The notes under the pieces: model-generated | What the model was told of the DNA's origin: nothing | The model's database searches: none | Seen by the model: the letters and a program-made list of their open reading frames with translations, nothing else | Program-made: the position numbers and the translations under genes | Source: Photobacterium atrarenae | Lineage (GTDB): Bacteria > Pseudomonadota > Gammaproteobacteria > Enterobacterales > Vibrionaceae | Length of the DNA stretch: 64,000 nucleotides | Direction: 5' to 3' | NCBI RefSeq assembly: GCF_024380015.1 | Contig: NZ_CP101508.1 | Coordinates: forward strand, 2,852,902 to 2,916,901 | In this document: positions 27,550 to 43,220 of the stretch, one piece after another | Numbering within the stretch: the stretch's first letter is position 1 | Layout of the letters: each line of letters begins with the position of its first letter

Positions 27550-28482
27550 CTATAGCGCAGACCGAGAGATAAATGGTTGGTCCAGCACACTGCCCTGAGC
27601 GCCATCCCGGCTCAGTTGCCTGCTGATTTCCGTCATCGCCAGCCAGCGGTTCTCGCACCACGCAGGTGCCAGTAAAGTCGGTTTTCGGGCACTGGCCGAC
27701 ACCCGGTGGTACACCACATCCGCCGGGGTTTGGCGGATCATCGCACTGGCGATATCGACATAGTCAGCCAGGCTGATCTCGCCCAGCCGCCCGGCCTGCC
27801 AGGCCTTGGCCAGGGTACTGCCGCGGACAATATGCAGCGGATGCAGCTTGATACCATCCACGCCGGCCGCCACAACCTGGCGCAGTGTCTCCAGGCATTC
27901 GGCTTCCCTTTCGCCCGGCAGTCCGACAATCAAATGACAACAGACCTTCAACCCCAGCGCCCGGGCCTGCTCGGCAACCCGGGCATAACAGGCAAAATCA
28001 TGGCCACGGTTAATACGTTTGAGAGTTCTGTCATGTGCGCTTTGCAGTCCCAGCTCGAGCCAGATCTCATAGCCCTGGCGACGGTAACCGGCCAGCAATT
28101 CAAGCACCGCCGGCGGCACGCAATCGGGCCGGGTACCGACGCACAGGCCGACAATATCAGCGGCGGTCAGCGCCTCTTCATACATCACCTTGAGCGCCTG
28201 GACCTCGGCATAGGTACTGGTATATGCCTGAAAGTAAGCCAGATAGCGCTTCGCCCGGTTCACTTCCCCCGCCCGCGCCTGAAGCTGCTCACGAATTGGC
28301 AGAAAACGGGCTTGCTCATCGGCAAACGAGGCGACGTTACAGAAGGTACAGCCTCCCCGGCCAATCGTCCCGTCCCGGTTCGGGCAGCTGAAGCCACCGT
28401 GCAGGGTCAGCTTATGGACCTTTTCCCCGTACCGATGCTTTAAATCCTGTCCGAACGTGTTAACGAGTTCATGCAGTTGCAT
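27550..28482 (-). CDS. yhcC: Radical SAM protein YhcC (TIGR01212 family)
   Basis: About 310 residues from the ATG at 28482 (MQLHELVNTFG). The [4Fe-4S] radical-SAM cluster cysteines are in CPNRDGTIGRGGCTFCN, and other family blocks are VGLCVGTRPDCVP, YEIWLELGLQSAHDRTLKRINRGHDFACY, HLIVGLPGE and DGIKLHPLHIVRGS. The Elp3-like fold suggests action on RNA; the exact substrate has not been settled as far as I know. The frame extends 33 codons upstream to 28581, but E. coli YhcC starts at the chosen Met. The arcB-yhcC-gltBD neighbourhood is the same as in E. coli. Confidence 0.94.
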   Translation of the reverse strand: MQLHELVNTFGQDLKHRYGEKVHKLTLHGGFSCPNRDGTIGRGGCTFCNVASFADEQARFLPIREQLQARAGEVNRAKRYLAYFQAYTSTYAEVQALKVMYEEALTAADIVGLCVGTRPDCVPPAVLELLAGYRRQGYEIWLELGLQSAHDRTLKRINRGHDFACYARVAEQARALGLKVCCHLIVGLPGEREAECLETLRQVVAAGVDGIKLHPLHIVRGSTLAKAWQAGRLGEISLADYVDIASAMIRQTPADVVYHRVSASARKPTLLAPAWCENRWLAMTEISRQLSRDGAQGSVLDQPFISRSAL

Positions 28483-28893
28483 GGCATTCCCCGAGTCATG
28501 AATGAGAGCCGCGCAGGTTAACACCAAAAAACAGCCGAATATTTGTGCCAAAACAATAAACACGTCGCGCCAAAACAACAAAAAGAGCTATGGATGACAG
28601 TCCGGTGTAGCACTCGAAGGGCGTGTAATTAAAAAACAACAAAATGAAACACTCTTGCAGCAAATTTAGCGGCATAAATGACTATTCAGGTCGGGTGCAC
28701 TGCTCACATTATTCAAAATGAGAGGTATTATCGAATAAACAACCGATTACAACCGCTACCCATTCACCACCCCGGCAATTTTATGCAGACACCCCTTCAA
28801 TAATTGTTGGTAATTAACAAATCAAAAATGTAGGATAGTTACAGCTGTGCGCATTTTATGAACAATAAAAATGACGGAATCACCCTACTTTTT

Positions 28894-28909
28894 AGTGATT
28901 TCTGTCACA
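28894..28909. promoter_or_regulatory. CRP-like site upstream of gltB
   Basis: AGTGA, 6-nt spacer, TCACA, flanked by TTT on the left: right half perfect, left half with one mismatch to TGTGA. It is centred about 215 bp before the gltB start codon. Confidence 0.45.
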
Positions 28910-28921
28910 TCACCAGTGCAG

Positions 28922-28959
28922 CTGTAGCACTTTTGCTAACCAGGACAGAGGTGCTACAG
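28922..28959 (+). repeat. 9-bp inverted repeat in the gltB upstream region
   Basis: CTGTAGCAC and GTGCTACAG, perfect, separated by 20 nt. It starts 12 bases after the CRP-like site and ends 157 bases before gltB. It could be an operator or an RNA stem-loop in the gltB leader; there is no T run, so it is not a terminator. Confidence 0.6.
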
Positions 28960-29116
28960 AATTAAGTTTGCTATTGATTTGAAACATCATCCCACAGCAA
29001 ACACACATTGCCCGGGCAGGACAAACCGTCCTTTTATCCCCTGCAATGTCATAACACCAATTAGGGATAACTCGGGCTTCTGGATTGAGGCCTGTTGAAA
29101 CTGGAAGGAAGTATCT

Positions 29117-32100
29117 ATGACAGATCAAGCGCAGAAGGCTCAGGGACTGTACGTGCCTGAACTCGAGCACGATGCCTGTGGTATCGGCTTTGTCGCCCAT
29201 CTCAAAAACCGTAAATCCCACCAAATTGTCACCCAGGCATTGGATATGCTGGCCCGGATGGAACACCGGGGTGGCCAGGGATGCGATCCATGCAGCGGCG
29301 ACGGTGCCGGTATTTTGCTGCAAAAGCCTCACGAATTCCTGCTGGAGGAAACCGTCAAACTCGGCATCCGCCTGCCGGCCTTTGACCAGTACGGGGTTGG
29401 CGTCGTCCTGTTCCCGAAGGACGAAAACAAACGCCAGCAATGCCGCGATATCCTTGAGCGCAATGCCAAGCGCCTGGATCTGGAGATTATCGGCTACCGG
29501 GTCCTGCCGGTCGACAATTCGATGATCGGCGCTGATCCGCTCAGCACCGAACCCCAGTTTGAGCACGTATTTATCACCGGCGGCCCCGGCCTGGAACCGG
29601 AAGCGCTGGAGCGCAAGCTGTACGTACTGCGAAACTACACCGTGCGCGTGTGTCTCGAAAGCGTTGCCAATATTGGCGATGATTTCTACATTAACTCTCT
29701 GTCATACAAGACGCTGGTGTACAAAGGCCAGCTCACCACCGAGCAAGTCCCGCAGTACTTCCTCGACTTACAAAACCCGACCATGGTGACCGCGCTGGCG
29801 CTGGTTCACTCGCGCTTTTCAACCAATACCTTCCCGAAATGGCGTCTGGCTCAGCCTTTCCGTTACATCGCCCACAACGGTGAGATCAACACCGTGCGCG
29901 GCAACCTGAACTGGATGAAAGCCCGCGAGGCGATCCTCGAATCGGATTTGTTCACCCGGCAGGAAATCGACATGCTGCTGCCGATCTGCCAGGAGGGCAG
30001 CTCGGACTCGTCAAACTTCGATATGGCGCTGGAGCTGCTGGTGCTGTCCGGCCGCAGCCTGCCGCATGCGCTGATGATGCTGATCCCGGAAGCATGGCAG
30101 GAAAACAAAAACCTGGATCCCAAACGTCGGGCGTTCTACCAGTATCACGCCAACATCATGGAGCCTTGGGACGGCCCGGCCTCGGTCTGCTTTACCGATG
30201 GCGTTCAGGTCGGTGCGACCCTGGATCGCAACGGCCTGCGTCCGTCACGCTATACCGTCACCAAAGATGACTTCCTGATCATGGCCTCAGAGTCCGGCGT
30301 GGTAGAAATCGAGCCGGAAAACATTCATTTCCGCGGCCGCCTGCAACCGGGCCGGATTTTCGTCGCCGATCTGGAGCAAGGCCGGATCATCTCGGACGAA
30401 GAAGTCAAAGATACCATTGCCTCGGCGCAGCCGTACGAGCAGTGGGTACAGGACAACCTGCTGAGCCTGAAATCGCTGCCGGATGCGGATAACCGCCACC
30501 ATCAGCCGACGCCGGAGCGTCTGCTGCACCACCAGCAAGCCTTCGGGATCAGCTCTGAAGAAGTCAACGACATCATTGTGCCGCTGGCCAAAACCGGTTA
30601 CGAGCCGCTCAGCGCCATGGGCGCCGACTGGCCGCTGGCCGTGCTATCGCATCAGTCACAGCATCTGTCAAACTACTTTAAGCAATTGTTTGCCCAGGTC
30701 ACCAACCCACCGATCGACCCGATCCGCGAGCGGATGGTGATGTCGCTCAATACTTACCTCGGTAAAGATCAGAACCTATTGGCTGAAACCCCGGACCACT
30801 GCCAGAAAGTTGAGCTGGAATCACCGGTGCTGAGCAATGCCGAGCTGGAAAAACTCCGTGCCATCGACAACGAGCACCTGCAGGCTAAAACCCTGGATAT
30901 CGTATTCCGCGCCAGCGGCGAGCCGGGCAAGCTCGAGCGCGCGCTGAAGCGGATCTGTCAGTACTCGGAAGATGCGGTGATCGACGGCTACTCGATCATC
31001 ATCCTGACCGACCGCGCAGTGAACTCCAACCATGCGGCCATTCCGGCGATGCTGGCGGTCGGTGCGGTTCACCACCATTTGATCCGCAAAGGCCTGCGCG
31101 CCAAGTGTGACATCGTGGTCGAAACCGGGGATGCCCGCGAAACCCACCACTTTGCCACCCTGGTCGGCTACGGCGCCAACGCCGTCAACCCATACCTGGT
31201 TACCGAAACCCTGGTTGATCTGCAACGCACCCGCAAGCTGGATCCGGCGCTGTCAGTCGACGAGCTGTTCAACAACTACCGCAAGGGGATCAACAGCGGC
31301 CTGCTGAAGATTTTCTCCAAGATGGGGATCTCAACGCTGCAGTCCTACCACGGCGCACAAATCTTCGAAGCGCTGGGGATCAGCAAAGCGGTGGTCGACA
31401 AATACTTCACCGGCACCGTGTCGCGGATTGAAGGCCTGACCATTGACGACATCGCCAAAGAAGTACTGATCCGTCACCGGGTCGGCTACCCGACCCGGGA
31501 AATCCCAATCCAGATGCTGGATGTCGGCGGGGTTTATCAGTGGAAACAGCGCGGCGAGAAACACCTGTTTAACCCGGAAACCATTTCGCTGCTGCAACAG
31601 TCGACCCGCAACAAGGACTACGGCCAGTTCAAGCAATATGCCAAAGCCGTCGACGATCAGGGCGATGATGCCGCAACACTGCGCAGCCAGCTCGAGTTTG
31701 TCAAAAACCCGGCCGGCGCGATCCCGCTCATAGAGGTCGAGCCCGTCGAGAGCATCCTCAAACGTTTCGCCACCGGGGCGATGAGTTTCGGCTCGATTTC
31801 CTACGAAGCCCACTCCACCCTGGCCGTGGCGATGAACCGGATCGGCGCTAAGTCGAACTCCGGTGAGGGCGGCGAGGATCCAATCCGGTTCGAGAAAAAA
31901 GCCAACGGCGACTGGGAGCGCTCGGCGATCAAACAGGTCGCTTCCGGCCGTTTCGGCGTGACCTCCTATTACCTGACCAACTCGGATGAAATCCAGATCA
32001 AGATGGCCCAGGGCGCCAAGCCGGGTGAAGGCGGCCAGCTTCCGGGCGATAAAGTCGATGACTGGATCGGCGCGACTCGTCACTCCACGCCGGGCGTCGG

Positions 32101-33664
32101 CTTGATCTCGCCACCGCCGCACCACGATATTTACTCGATCGAAGATCTGGCGCAGCTGATCTTTGACCTGAAGAACGCCAACCGCGCCGGTCGCGTCAAC
32201 GTCAAGCTGGTCTCGGAAGCCGGGGTCGGCACCATTGCCTCCGGCGTTGCCAAGGCCAAAGCGGACGTGGTGCTGATCGCCGGTTTTGACGGCGGCACCG
32301 GCGCCTCGCCGATGTCCTCAATTCGCCACACCGGCCTGCCTTGGGAGTTGGGCCTGGCGGAAACCCACCAGACCCTGCTGAAAAACGGCCTGCGCAACCG
32401 CATCGTCGTCCAGTCTGACGGTCAGATGAAAACCCCGCGCGATCTGGCCGTAGCGACCCTGCTCGGCGCCGAGGAATGGGGCGTCGCCACCGCCGCGCTG
32501 GTGGTGGAAGGCTGTATCATGATGCGTAAGTGTCACAAGAACACCTGTCCAGTCGGCATTGCCACCCAGAACAAGACGCTGCGTGAGCGCTTCGACGGCC
32601 GGGTGGAAGATGTCGTGACCTTCTTCCAGTACATGGCCGAAGGCCTGCGTGAAATCATGGCCGAGCTGGGCTTCCGTACCATCGATGAAATGGTCGGCCA
32701 GTCCCAGAAACTGAAGATCCGCGATAACATCGGTCACTGGAAGTACCAGAACCTGGATCTCAGCCCGGTGCTGCACATTGAGCCGGCCCGGGAAGAAGAC
32801 GGCGTCTTCAACCAGCGTGAACAAGACCATGGTCTGGAGAGCGTGCTGGATCGCCGGCTCATTGAAGCGGCCGCACCGGCCCTCTATGAAGGCAAAGCGG
32901 TTGAGGCCACATTTGACATCATCAATACCGACCGCAGTGCCGGGACCATGCTGTCAAACGAAATCTCCAAGATTTACAAAGATCAAGGCTTGCCACAGCC
33001 GATGAAGGTCAAGTTCAACGGGTCTGCCGGCCAGAGCTTCGGTGCCTTCCTCGCCAAGGGCGTGACCTTTGAAGTGGAAGGGGATGCCAACGATTACTGG
33101 GGGAAAGGCCTTTCTGGCGGCACCCTGGCGCTCTACCCGGACAGCAAAGCCGACATTATTCCGGAAGACAACATCGTGGTCGGGAACGTCTGTTTCTACG
33201 GCGCCACCTCCGGTGAGTCCTATATCCGCGGCATGGCCGGTGAGCGGTTCTGTGTCCGTAACTCCGGCGCCAAAGTGGTGGTTGAAGGGGTCGGCGATCA
33301 CGGCTGTGAGTACATGACCGGCGGTATCGCGGTGATCCTCGGCACCACCGGACGCAACTTCGCGGCCGGGATGAGCGGCGGCGTCGCTTACGTCTGGGAT
33401 CAATTCGGCGACTTTGAAACCAAGCTCAATCCTGAGCTGGTCGATCTCGACCCGATTGAGGACGAGGACAAAATCCTGCTGCGCGAGATGCTGACCAAGC
33501 AAGTCACCTACACCGGCAGTACGGTCGCCCAGACCTTCCTCGATAACTTCGAGGACAACCTGACCCGGATGGTCAAGGTGATGCCGCGGGATTACAAAGC
33601 CGTTCTACAGAAGCGCAAAGCAGAAGCAGTGAACAAGGAAGTATTGGAGGCCGTCGATGGGTAA
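29117..33664 (+). CDS. gltB: Glutamate synthase large subunit (first copy, Bacillus-like)
   Basis: A 1515-residue GOGAT alpha subunit that makes glutamate from glutamine and 2-oxoglutarate. C21 (HDACGIGFVAH) is the glutaminase nucleophile after propeptide removal. The central and FMN domains follow, with the [3Fe-4S] cluster C-x5-C-x4-C in CIMMRKCHKNTC. The C-terminal beta-helix has repeated G-x-x-G-x-x-x-G patterns (GKGLSGGTLALYP, GATSGESYIRGMAGERF). The N-terminus (AQGLYVPELEHDACGIGF, HRGGQGCDPCSGDGAG) is nearer to the Bacillus-type enzyme than to the second copy below. It overlaps gltD by 8 bases. Confidence 0.96.
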   Translation: MTDQAQKAQGLYVPELEHDACGIGFVAHLKNRKSHQIVTQALDMLARMEHRGGQGCDPCSGDGAGILLQKPHEFLLEETVKLGIRLPAFDQYGVGVVLFPKDENKRQQCRDILERNAKRLDLEIIGYRVLPVDNSMIGADPLSTEPQFEHVFITGGPGLEPEALERKLYVLRNYTVRVCLESVANIGDDFYINSLSYKTLVYKGQLTTEQVPQYFLDLQNPTMVTALALVHSRFSTNTFPKWRLAQPFRYIAHNGEINTVRGNLNWMKAREAILESDLFTRQEIDMLLPICQEGSSDSSNFDMALELLVLSGRSLPHALMMLIPEAWQENKNLDPKRRAFYQYHANIMEPWDGPASVCFTDGVQVGATLDRNGLRPSRYTVTKDDFLIMASESGVVEIEPENIHFRGRLQPGRIFVADLEQGRIISDEEVKDTIASAQPYEQWVQDNLLSLKSLPDADNRHHQPTPERLLHHQQAFGISSEEVNDIIVPLAKTGYEPLSAMGADWPLAVLSHQSQHLSNYFKQLFAQVTNPPIDPIRERMVMSLNTYLGKDQNLLAETPDHCQKVELESPVLSNAELEKLRAIDNEHLQAKTLDIVFRASGEPGKLERALKRICQYSEDAVIDGYSIIILTDRAVNSNHAAIPAMLAVGAVHHHLIRKGLRAKCDIVVETGDARETHHFATLVGYGANAVNPYLVTETLVDLQRTRKLDPALSVDELFNNYRKGINSGLLKIFSKMGISTLQSYHGAQIFEALGISKAVVDKYFTGTVSRIEGLTIDDIAKEVLIRHRVGYPTREIPIQMLDVGGVYQWKQRGEKHLFNPETISLLQQSTRNKDYGQFKQYAKAVDDQGDDAATLRSQLEFVKNPAGAIPLIEVEPVESILKRFATGAMSFGSISYEAHSTLAVAMNRIGAKSNSGEGGEDPIRFEKKANGDWERSAIKQVASGRFGVTSYYLTNSDEIQIKMAQGAKPGEGGQLPGDKVDDWIGATRHSTPGVGLISPPPHHDIYSIEDLAQLIFDLKNANRAGRVNVKLVSEAGVGTIASGVAKAKADVVLIAGFDGGTGASPMSSIRHTGLPWELGLAETHQTLLKNGLRNRIVVQSDGQMKTPRDLAVATLLGAEEWGVATAALVVEGCIMMRKCHKNTCPVGIATQNKTLRERFDGRVEDVVTFFQYMAEGLREIMAELGFRTIDEMVGQSQKLKIRDNIGHWKYQNLDLSPVLHIEPAREEDGVFNQREQDHGLESVLDRRLIEAAAPALYEGKAVEATFDIINTDRSAGTMLSNEISKIYKDQGLPQPMKVKFNGSAGQSFGAFLAKGVTFEVEGDANDYWGKGLSGGTLALYPDSKADIIPEDNIVVGNVCFYGATSGESYIRGMAGERFCVRNSGAKVVVEGVGDHGCEYMTGGIAVILGTTGRNFAAGMSGGVAYVWDQFGDFETKLNPELVDLDPIEDEDKILLREMLTKQVTYTGSTVAQTFLDNFEDNLTRMVKVMPRDYKAVLQKRKAEAVNKEVLEAVDG

Positions 33665-35129
33665 GCCGACTGGATTTTTAGAGTTTGGCCGTGAGTTGCC
33701 AAAGAAAGTTGATCCGAGCGTCCGGATTCAGGACAACAAGGAGTTTGTCCTGAACGAAGAATTCGGTAATAAAATCAATACGCAGGCGTCACGCTGCATG
33801 GACTGTGGGGTACCGTTCTGCCATAACGGTTGTCCGATCGGCAACATCATTCCGGAGTTCAACGATGCGGTCTACCGTGACAGCTGGGAAGAAGCCTGGC
33901 ATATCCTGAGCTCGACCAATAACTTCCCGGAGTTTACCGGCCGGGTGTGTCCGGCGCCGTGTGAAAGCAGCTGTGTGCTCGGCATCAACCAGGATCCGAT
34001 CACCATCTGTAACATCGAGAAAACCATCGTCGAAACAGCGTATCGCGAAGGGTATGCCAAACCCAAGACCCCGAGAAAACGCACCGGCAAAACCGTTGCC
34101 ATTATCGGCAGCGGTCCATCCGGCCTGGCGGCGGCGGAGCAGCTCAACAGCGCCGGCCACAACGTGACCGTGTTTGAGCGCGATGAAAAAGTCGGCGGCC
34201 TGCTGCGCTTCGGGATCCCGGATTTCAAGCTCGGCATGGATATTATCGATCGCAAGATCAACCTGATGGCCGAAGCCGGGATCAAATTTGAAGTCAACGC
34301 CCATATCGGGGTCGACATCAATGCCCAGCAGCTGCGCCAGGAGTTTGATGTGGTGCTGCTGACCGGCGGCTCCACGGTTCCGCGGGATCTGCCGATCCCG
34401 GGCCGCGACCTCAAGGGTGCCCACTATGCGATGGAATTTCTGGCCCAGAACAACCGCCGCGCCAATAACATGGATCTGAAAACAGAAGAAATCCATGCCA
34501 AGGGCAAACACGTGGTGGTGATCGGCGGCGGGGATACCGGCTCGGACTGCGTCGGTACCTCAAACCGTCACGGCGCGGCCAGTATCACCCAGGTCGAAAT
34601 TATGCCGATGCCGCCAGAAAAACGTCCGGTCAACCAGCCCTGGCCGGCGTATCCGATGATCCTGCGTACCTCAACCTCCCACGAGGAAGGCTGTGAGCGG
34701 CACTGGAATATTTTGACCAAGGAATTTATCGGCGATGAAGCGGGCAACCTCAAAGCGCTGCGCATTGCCGATATCCAGTGGCTGGAGGCCAAGCCGGGTG
34801 AACGTCCGGGCTTTGAGGAAGTGCCGGGCTCGGAGCGGATCATTCCGTGCGATCTGGCGTTCCTGGCGATGGGCTTTTTGCATCCGGAGCCGAACGGCGT
34901 GCTGGCCCAGCTGGATATTGCGCTCGATGAGCGCGGTAACGTCGCAACCCAGGGCTTCGCCACCAACCAGCCAGGTGTATTTGCTGCCGGCGATATGCGC
35001 ACCGGCCAGTCCCTGGTGGTTCGCTGCATCAACGAAGGCCGTGAATGTGCCCGTGAAATCGACGCTTATCTGATGGGTAATTCCAACCTGGAGGCTAAAT
35101 CCGATTCACTTATGCTGTCTGAAGCCTGA
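33657..35129 (+). CDS. gltD: Glutamate synthase small subunit (first copy)
   Basis: A 490-residue NADPH-oxidising beta subunit that passes electrons to GltB. Two [4Fe-4S] clusters near the N-terminus use CMDCGVPFCHNGCP and CPAPCESSCVLG. FAD fold: AIIGSGPSGLAAAEQL. NADPH fold: VVVIGGGDTGSDCVGT. The FAD-closing motif FAAGDMRTGQSLVV is near the C-terminus. It begins MGKPTGFLEF, as in the Bacillus-type subunit, and its ATG lies inside the end of gltB (8-base overlap), so the two are co-translated. A terminator follows. Confidence 0.96.
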   Translation: MGKPTGFLEFGRELPKKVDPSVRIQDNKEFVLNEEFGNKINTQASRCMDCGVPFCHNGCPIGNIIPEFNDAVYRDSWEEAWHILSSTNNFPEFTGRVCPAPCESSCVLGINQDPITICNIEKTIVETAYREGYAKPKTPRKRTGKTVAIIGSGPSGLAAAEQLNSAGHNVTVFERDEKVGGLLRFGIPDFKLGMDIIDRKINLMAEAGIKFEVNAHIGVDINAQQLRQEFDVVLLTGGSTVPRDLPIPGRDLKGAHYAMEFLAQNNRRANNMDLKTEEIHAKGKHVVVIGGGDTGSDCVGTSNRHGAASITQVEIMPMPPEKRPVNQPWPAYPMILRTSTSHEEGCERHWNILTKEFIGDEAGNLKALRIADIQWLEAKPGERPGFEEVPGSERIIPCDLAFLAMGFLHPEPNGVLAQLDIALDERGNVATQGFATNQPGVFAAGDMRTGQSLVVRCINEGRECAREIDAYLMGNSNLEAKSDSLMLSEA

Positions 35130-35155
35130 TTTCATTCATTTTCATGCTAAATTTC

Positions 35156-35182
35156 AAGCCGACCGTTCTGGTCGGCTTTTTG
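35156..35182 (+). terminator. Terminator of the first gltBD operon
   Basis: A 9-bp perfect stem (AAGCCGACC, GTTCT loop, GGTCGGCTT) followed by TTTTT-type run, 26 bases after gltD. Confidence 0.9.
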
Positions 35183-35553
35183 TTGCCTAATCACCCGCCA
35201 TACCTGTACCTCTCTTAACTGCTTGATGCGAATCCCTATTTGGTATAGCCCACCCACCCGCCTGAAACAGGAGCAAGAAAGTTCCAACTTTTCAGACAGT
35301 TCACGGGCTGGTTTTGCACGGGATAAATGTGAATTTATTGTTGCAATAAAAGTAAAAACACCTGAATTCCAATACGTTACACCACACCCTACTCGGAGAT
35401 ACGAGATTTTACTGCTCCTGCGATAGGAATTTGACCTTTCTTTAAAATATCGTTAACTTCAAAGAATGCTGGAAGCACAGATGGCGGTCAGGGAGATCGC
35501 CATAAATATGCAGTAAGACTGCCCGGAGCGGGCAGAAGCAAGGGAGAGTTGCA
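35183..35553. other. Promoter region of the second gltBD operon
   Basis: About 370 bases with no supported gene. A short hairpin (CTGCCC, 5 nt, GGGCAG, 35519-35535) ends 18 bases before the gltB start and could affect the leader. AGGGAGAG is the ribosome site. No clear promoter was assigned. Confidence 0.55.
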
Positions 35554-41443
<5,890 letters not shown>

Positions 41444-41462
41444 AAGCCGCGCTAAGCTGAAG

Positions 41463-41496
41463 CGGGAATGGCCGTCAGTGCCATTCCCGTTTTTTA
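41463..41496 (+). terminator. Terminator of the second gltBD operon
   Basis: A 10-bp perfect stem (CGGGAATGGC and GCCATTCCCG, 7-nt loop) followed by TTTTTT, 19 bases after gltD. Confidence 0.92.
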
Positions 41497-41563
41497 TTTG
41501 GTACAATTTGCCCATTCTGACTCCCGTCCGGGAGCTTCAACTGACCTAGATGAGAACGAATCC

Positions 41564-42262
41564 ATGAAGATCGGCATTATTGGTGCGATGGAACAAGAAG
41601 TCGCCATCCTGAAAGCACAACTGACCCACTGCGAAACCCACACCAAGGCAGGTTGTACTTTCTATACCGGAACCCTGAACGGTGCCGATGTGGTGTTGCT
41701 GCAATCCGGCATTGGCAAAGTGGCTGCTGCCGTGGGCACCGCCGTCTTGCTGGAAGTGTTCCAGCCGGATGTCGTCCTCAATACCGGCTCTGCCGGAGGC
41801 TTTGACAGCTCACTAAATGTCGGCGATGTGGTGATCTCGACCGAAGTGCGCTACCACGATGCCGACGTGACCGCCTTTGGTTACGAGATCGGTCAGATGG
41901 CCCAGCAACCCGCCGCTTTTGTCTCAGATGCCAAGCTGATGGATGTTGCCGAGCGGGCACTCGCAGCCCTGAGCGACACCCACGCGGTCCGCGGCCTGAT
42001 CTGTACCGGGGATGCCTTCGTCTGCTCTGCCGAAAAACAAACCTTCATCCGTGACAACTTCCCGAGCGTGGTAGCGGTTGAAATGGAAGCCGCAGCCATT
42101 GCTCAGGCCTGTCATCAGTTCGACGTGCCGTTTGTGGTGGTGCGCGCTATCTCTGATGTCGCCGATAAAGAATCGCCAATGAGCTTTGAAGAATTCCTGC
42201 CGCTGGCCGCGAAAAGCTCATCGGCCATGGTCACCAAAATGGTAGCGCTGCTGGATCAGTAA
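41564..42262 (+). CDS. mtnN: 5'-methylthioadenosine/S-adenosylhomocysteine nucleosidase MtnN
   Basis: A 232-residue enzyme that splits MTA, SAH and 5'-deoxyadenosine; it feeds methionine salvage and, through SRH, autoinducer-2 synthesis by LuxS in species that have it. Catalytic residues are in place: E12 (GAMEQEV), E175 (VEMEAAA) and D198 (ISDVAD). The glycine-rich NTGSAGGF loop (residues 73-80) binds the substrate. It heads an operon: the following cbiB gene overlaps its stop codon (TAATG). Confidence 0.96.
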   Translation: MKIGIIGAMEQEVAILKAQLTHCETHTKAGCTFYTGTLNGADVVLLQSGIGKVAAAVGTAVLLEVFQPDVVLNTGSAGGFDSSLNVGDVVISTEVRYHDADVTAFGYEIGQMAQQPAAFVSDAKLMDVAERALAALSDTHAVRGLICTGDAFVCSAEKQTFIRDNFPSVVAVEMEAAAIAQACHQFDVPFVVVRAISDVADKESPMSFEEFLPLAAKSSSAMVTKMVALLDQ

Positions 42263-43218
42263 TGAATGAGCTGCTGGCGGTTCTGAATACCCATCACGCC
42301 CTGCTGGTTTTGTGGGGCGCTTTGGCCATGCAATGGCTGCTCCCGATCCCGGGGCCACTCCATCCATTGCAGTTCTGGCAGTTGATCGCGCAGCGGATCG
42401 CTGAACGGGTCAACCATCCGGATGAATCCCGCCAGCAGCAACTGCTCGCCGGCAGCCTGGCCTGGTTGCTGATGTGGCTCACCGTGCTGGTGTTGCTGGT
42501 CGCCGTGGATCAGCTGGTGTGGATTGAAAGCATCTATCAGCTGATCCTGCTATGGCTGGCGCTGGACTGGCGCAATACCGCGCAATTTAGCAAGCGCTTT
42601 ATCCGCGCCTACAGCCGCGAAGATAAAGCCTATTGCCGCCAGTTGCTCGAATCGCCGCTCAATCGCGAAACCCGCAACCTTTCGCTGCTCGGTCTGGGTA
42701 AGGCCGGCGCCGAAACTCAGCTGATGGCCTATGGCCGCTTAGTCGCCGGCGTCCTGTTCTGGTTCGCCCTGACCGGCGGGATCGGCGCCCTGATGTACCG
42801 CCTGGCAGTCAGTCTGGCCCGTACCTGGTCGCCCAGCCGCGCCGAATATCACACCTTTGGCTTACCGGCGGTGCGGATCCTGGCGGTGCTCGATATTATT
42901 CCGCTGCGCCTGTTCGCCCTGTTGATCTGTGTCGGTCATAACGGCAAAAATGCCCTGCTGGGGATCCGCCAGCAAGGGGAAAACTGGCTATTGCCCGGCC
43001 CCGGCTGGCTACTGGCCGCCACTGGCCATAAACTCTCGCTCTCGCTGGGTGGCCCGGCGATCTACAACAGTCGCAAAATGGAGCGGCCGCGCCTCGGCGG
43101 CCCCATCGCCCCGGCAGCCCTGCACCTGAGTCAAATCAACTTGATGATGAACCGCCGCCTGATGGCCTGGGTCATCATTCAAAGTTGTCTGCTCATCCTC
43201 ATCCAAGGAGTCACCTGA
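42262..43218 (+). CDS. cbiB: CobD/CbiB-family protein (adenosylcobinamide-phosphate synthase-like)
   Basis: A 318-residue inner-membrane protein with about five hydrophobic segments (e.g. [43 protein letters not shown]). CbiB attaches aminopropanol phosphate to the corrin ring in B12 assembly. Family features kept include [22 protein letters not shown] and [17 protein letters not shown]. The sequence is more diverged than typical CbiB and the N-terminus lacks the usual opening motif, so activity is inferred. The start overlaps mtnN by one base. It is followed at once by the B12-binding protein gene btuF, which supports a corrinoid salvage role. Confidence 0.85.
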   Translation: MNELLAVLNTHHALLVLWGALAMQWLLPIPGPLHPLQFWQLIAQRIAERVNHPDESRQQQLLAGSLAWLLMWLTVLVLLVAVDQLVWIESIYQLILLWLALDWRNTAQFSKRFIRAYSREDKAYCRQLLESPLNRETRNLSLLGLGKAGAETQLMAYGRLVAGVLFWFALTGGIGALMYRLAVSLARTWSPSRAEYHTFGLPAVRILAVLDIIPLRLFALLICVGHNGKNALLGIRQQGENWLLPGPGWLLAATGHKLSLSLGGPAIYNSRKMERPRLGGPIAPAALHLSQINLMMNRRLMAWVIIQSCLLILIQGVT

Positions 43219-43220
43219 TC

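Larger units (their letters stand above)
28483..29116. other. Regulatory region between divergent yhcC and the first gltB
   Basis: About 634 AT-rich bases without a gene. Contains a CRP-like site, a 9-bp perfect inverted repeat close to gltB and several A/T tracts that could bind Lrp or nucleoid proteins. A reading frame on the opposite strand (28910-29566) is a shadow of gltB. Confidence 0.6.

Noticed and set aside
42262..43218. Defence or novel cofactor island in the mtnN-cbiB-btuF stretch
   Set aside because: This order is ordinary for Vibrionaceae; cbiB is diverged but fits corrinoid salvage with btuF.
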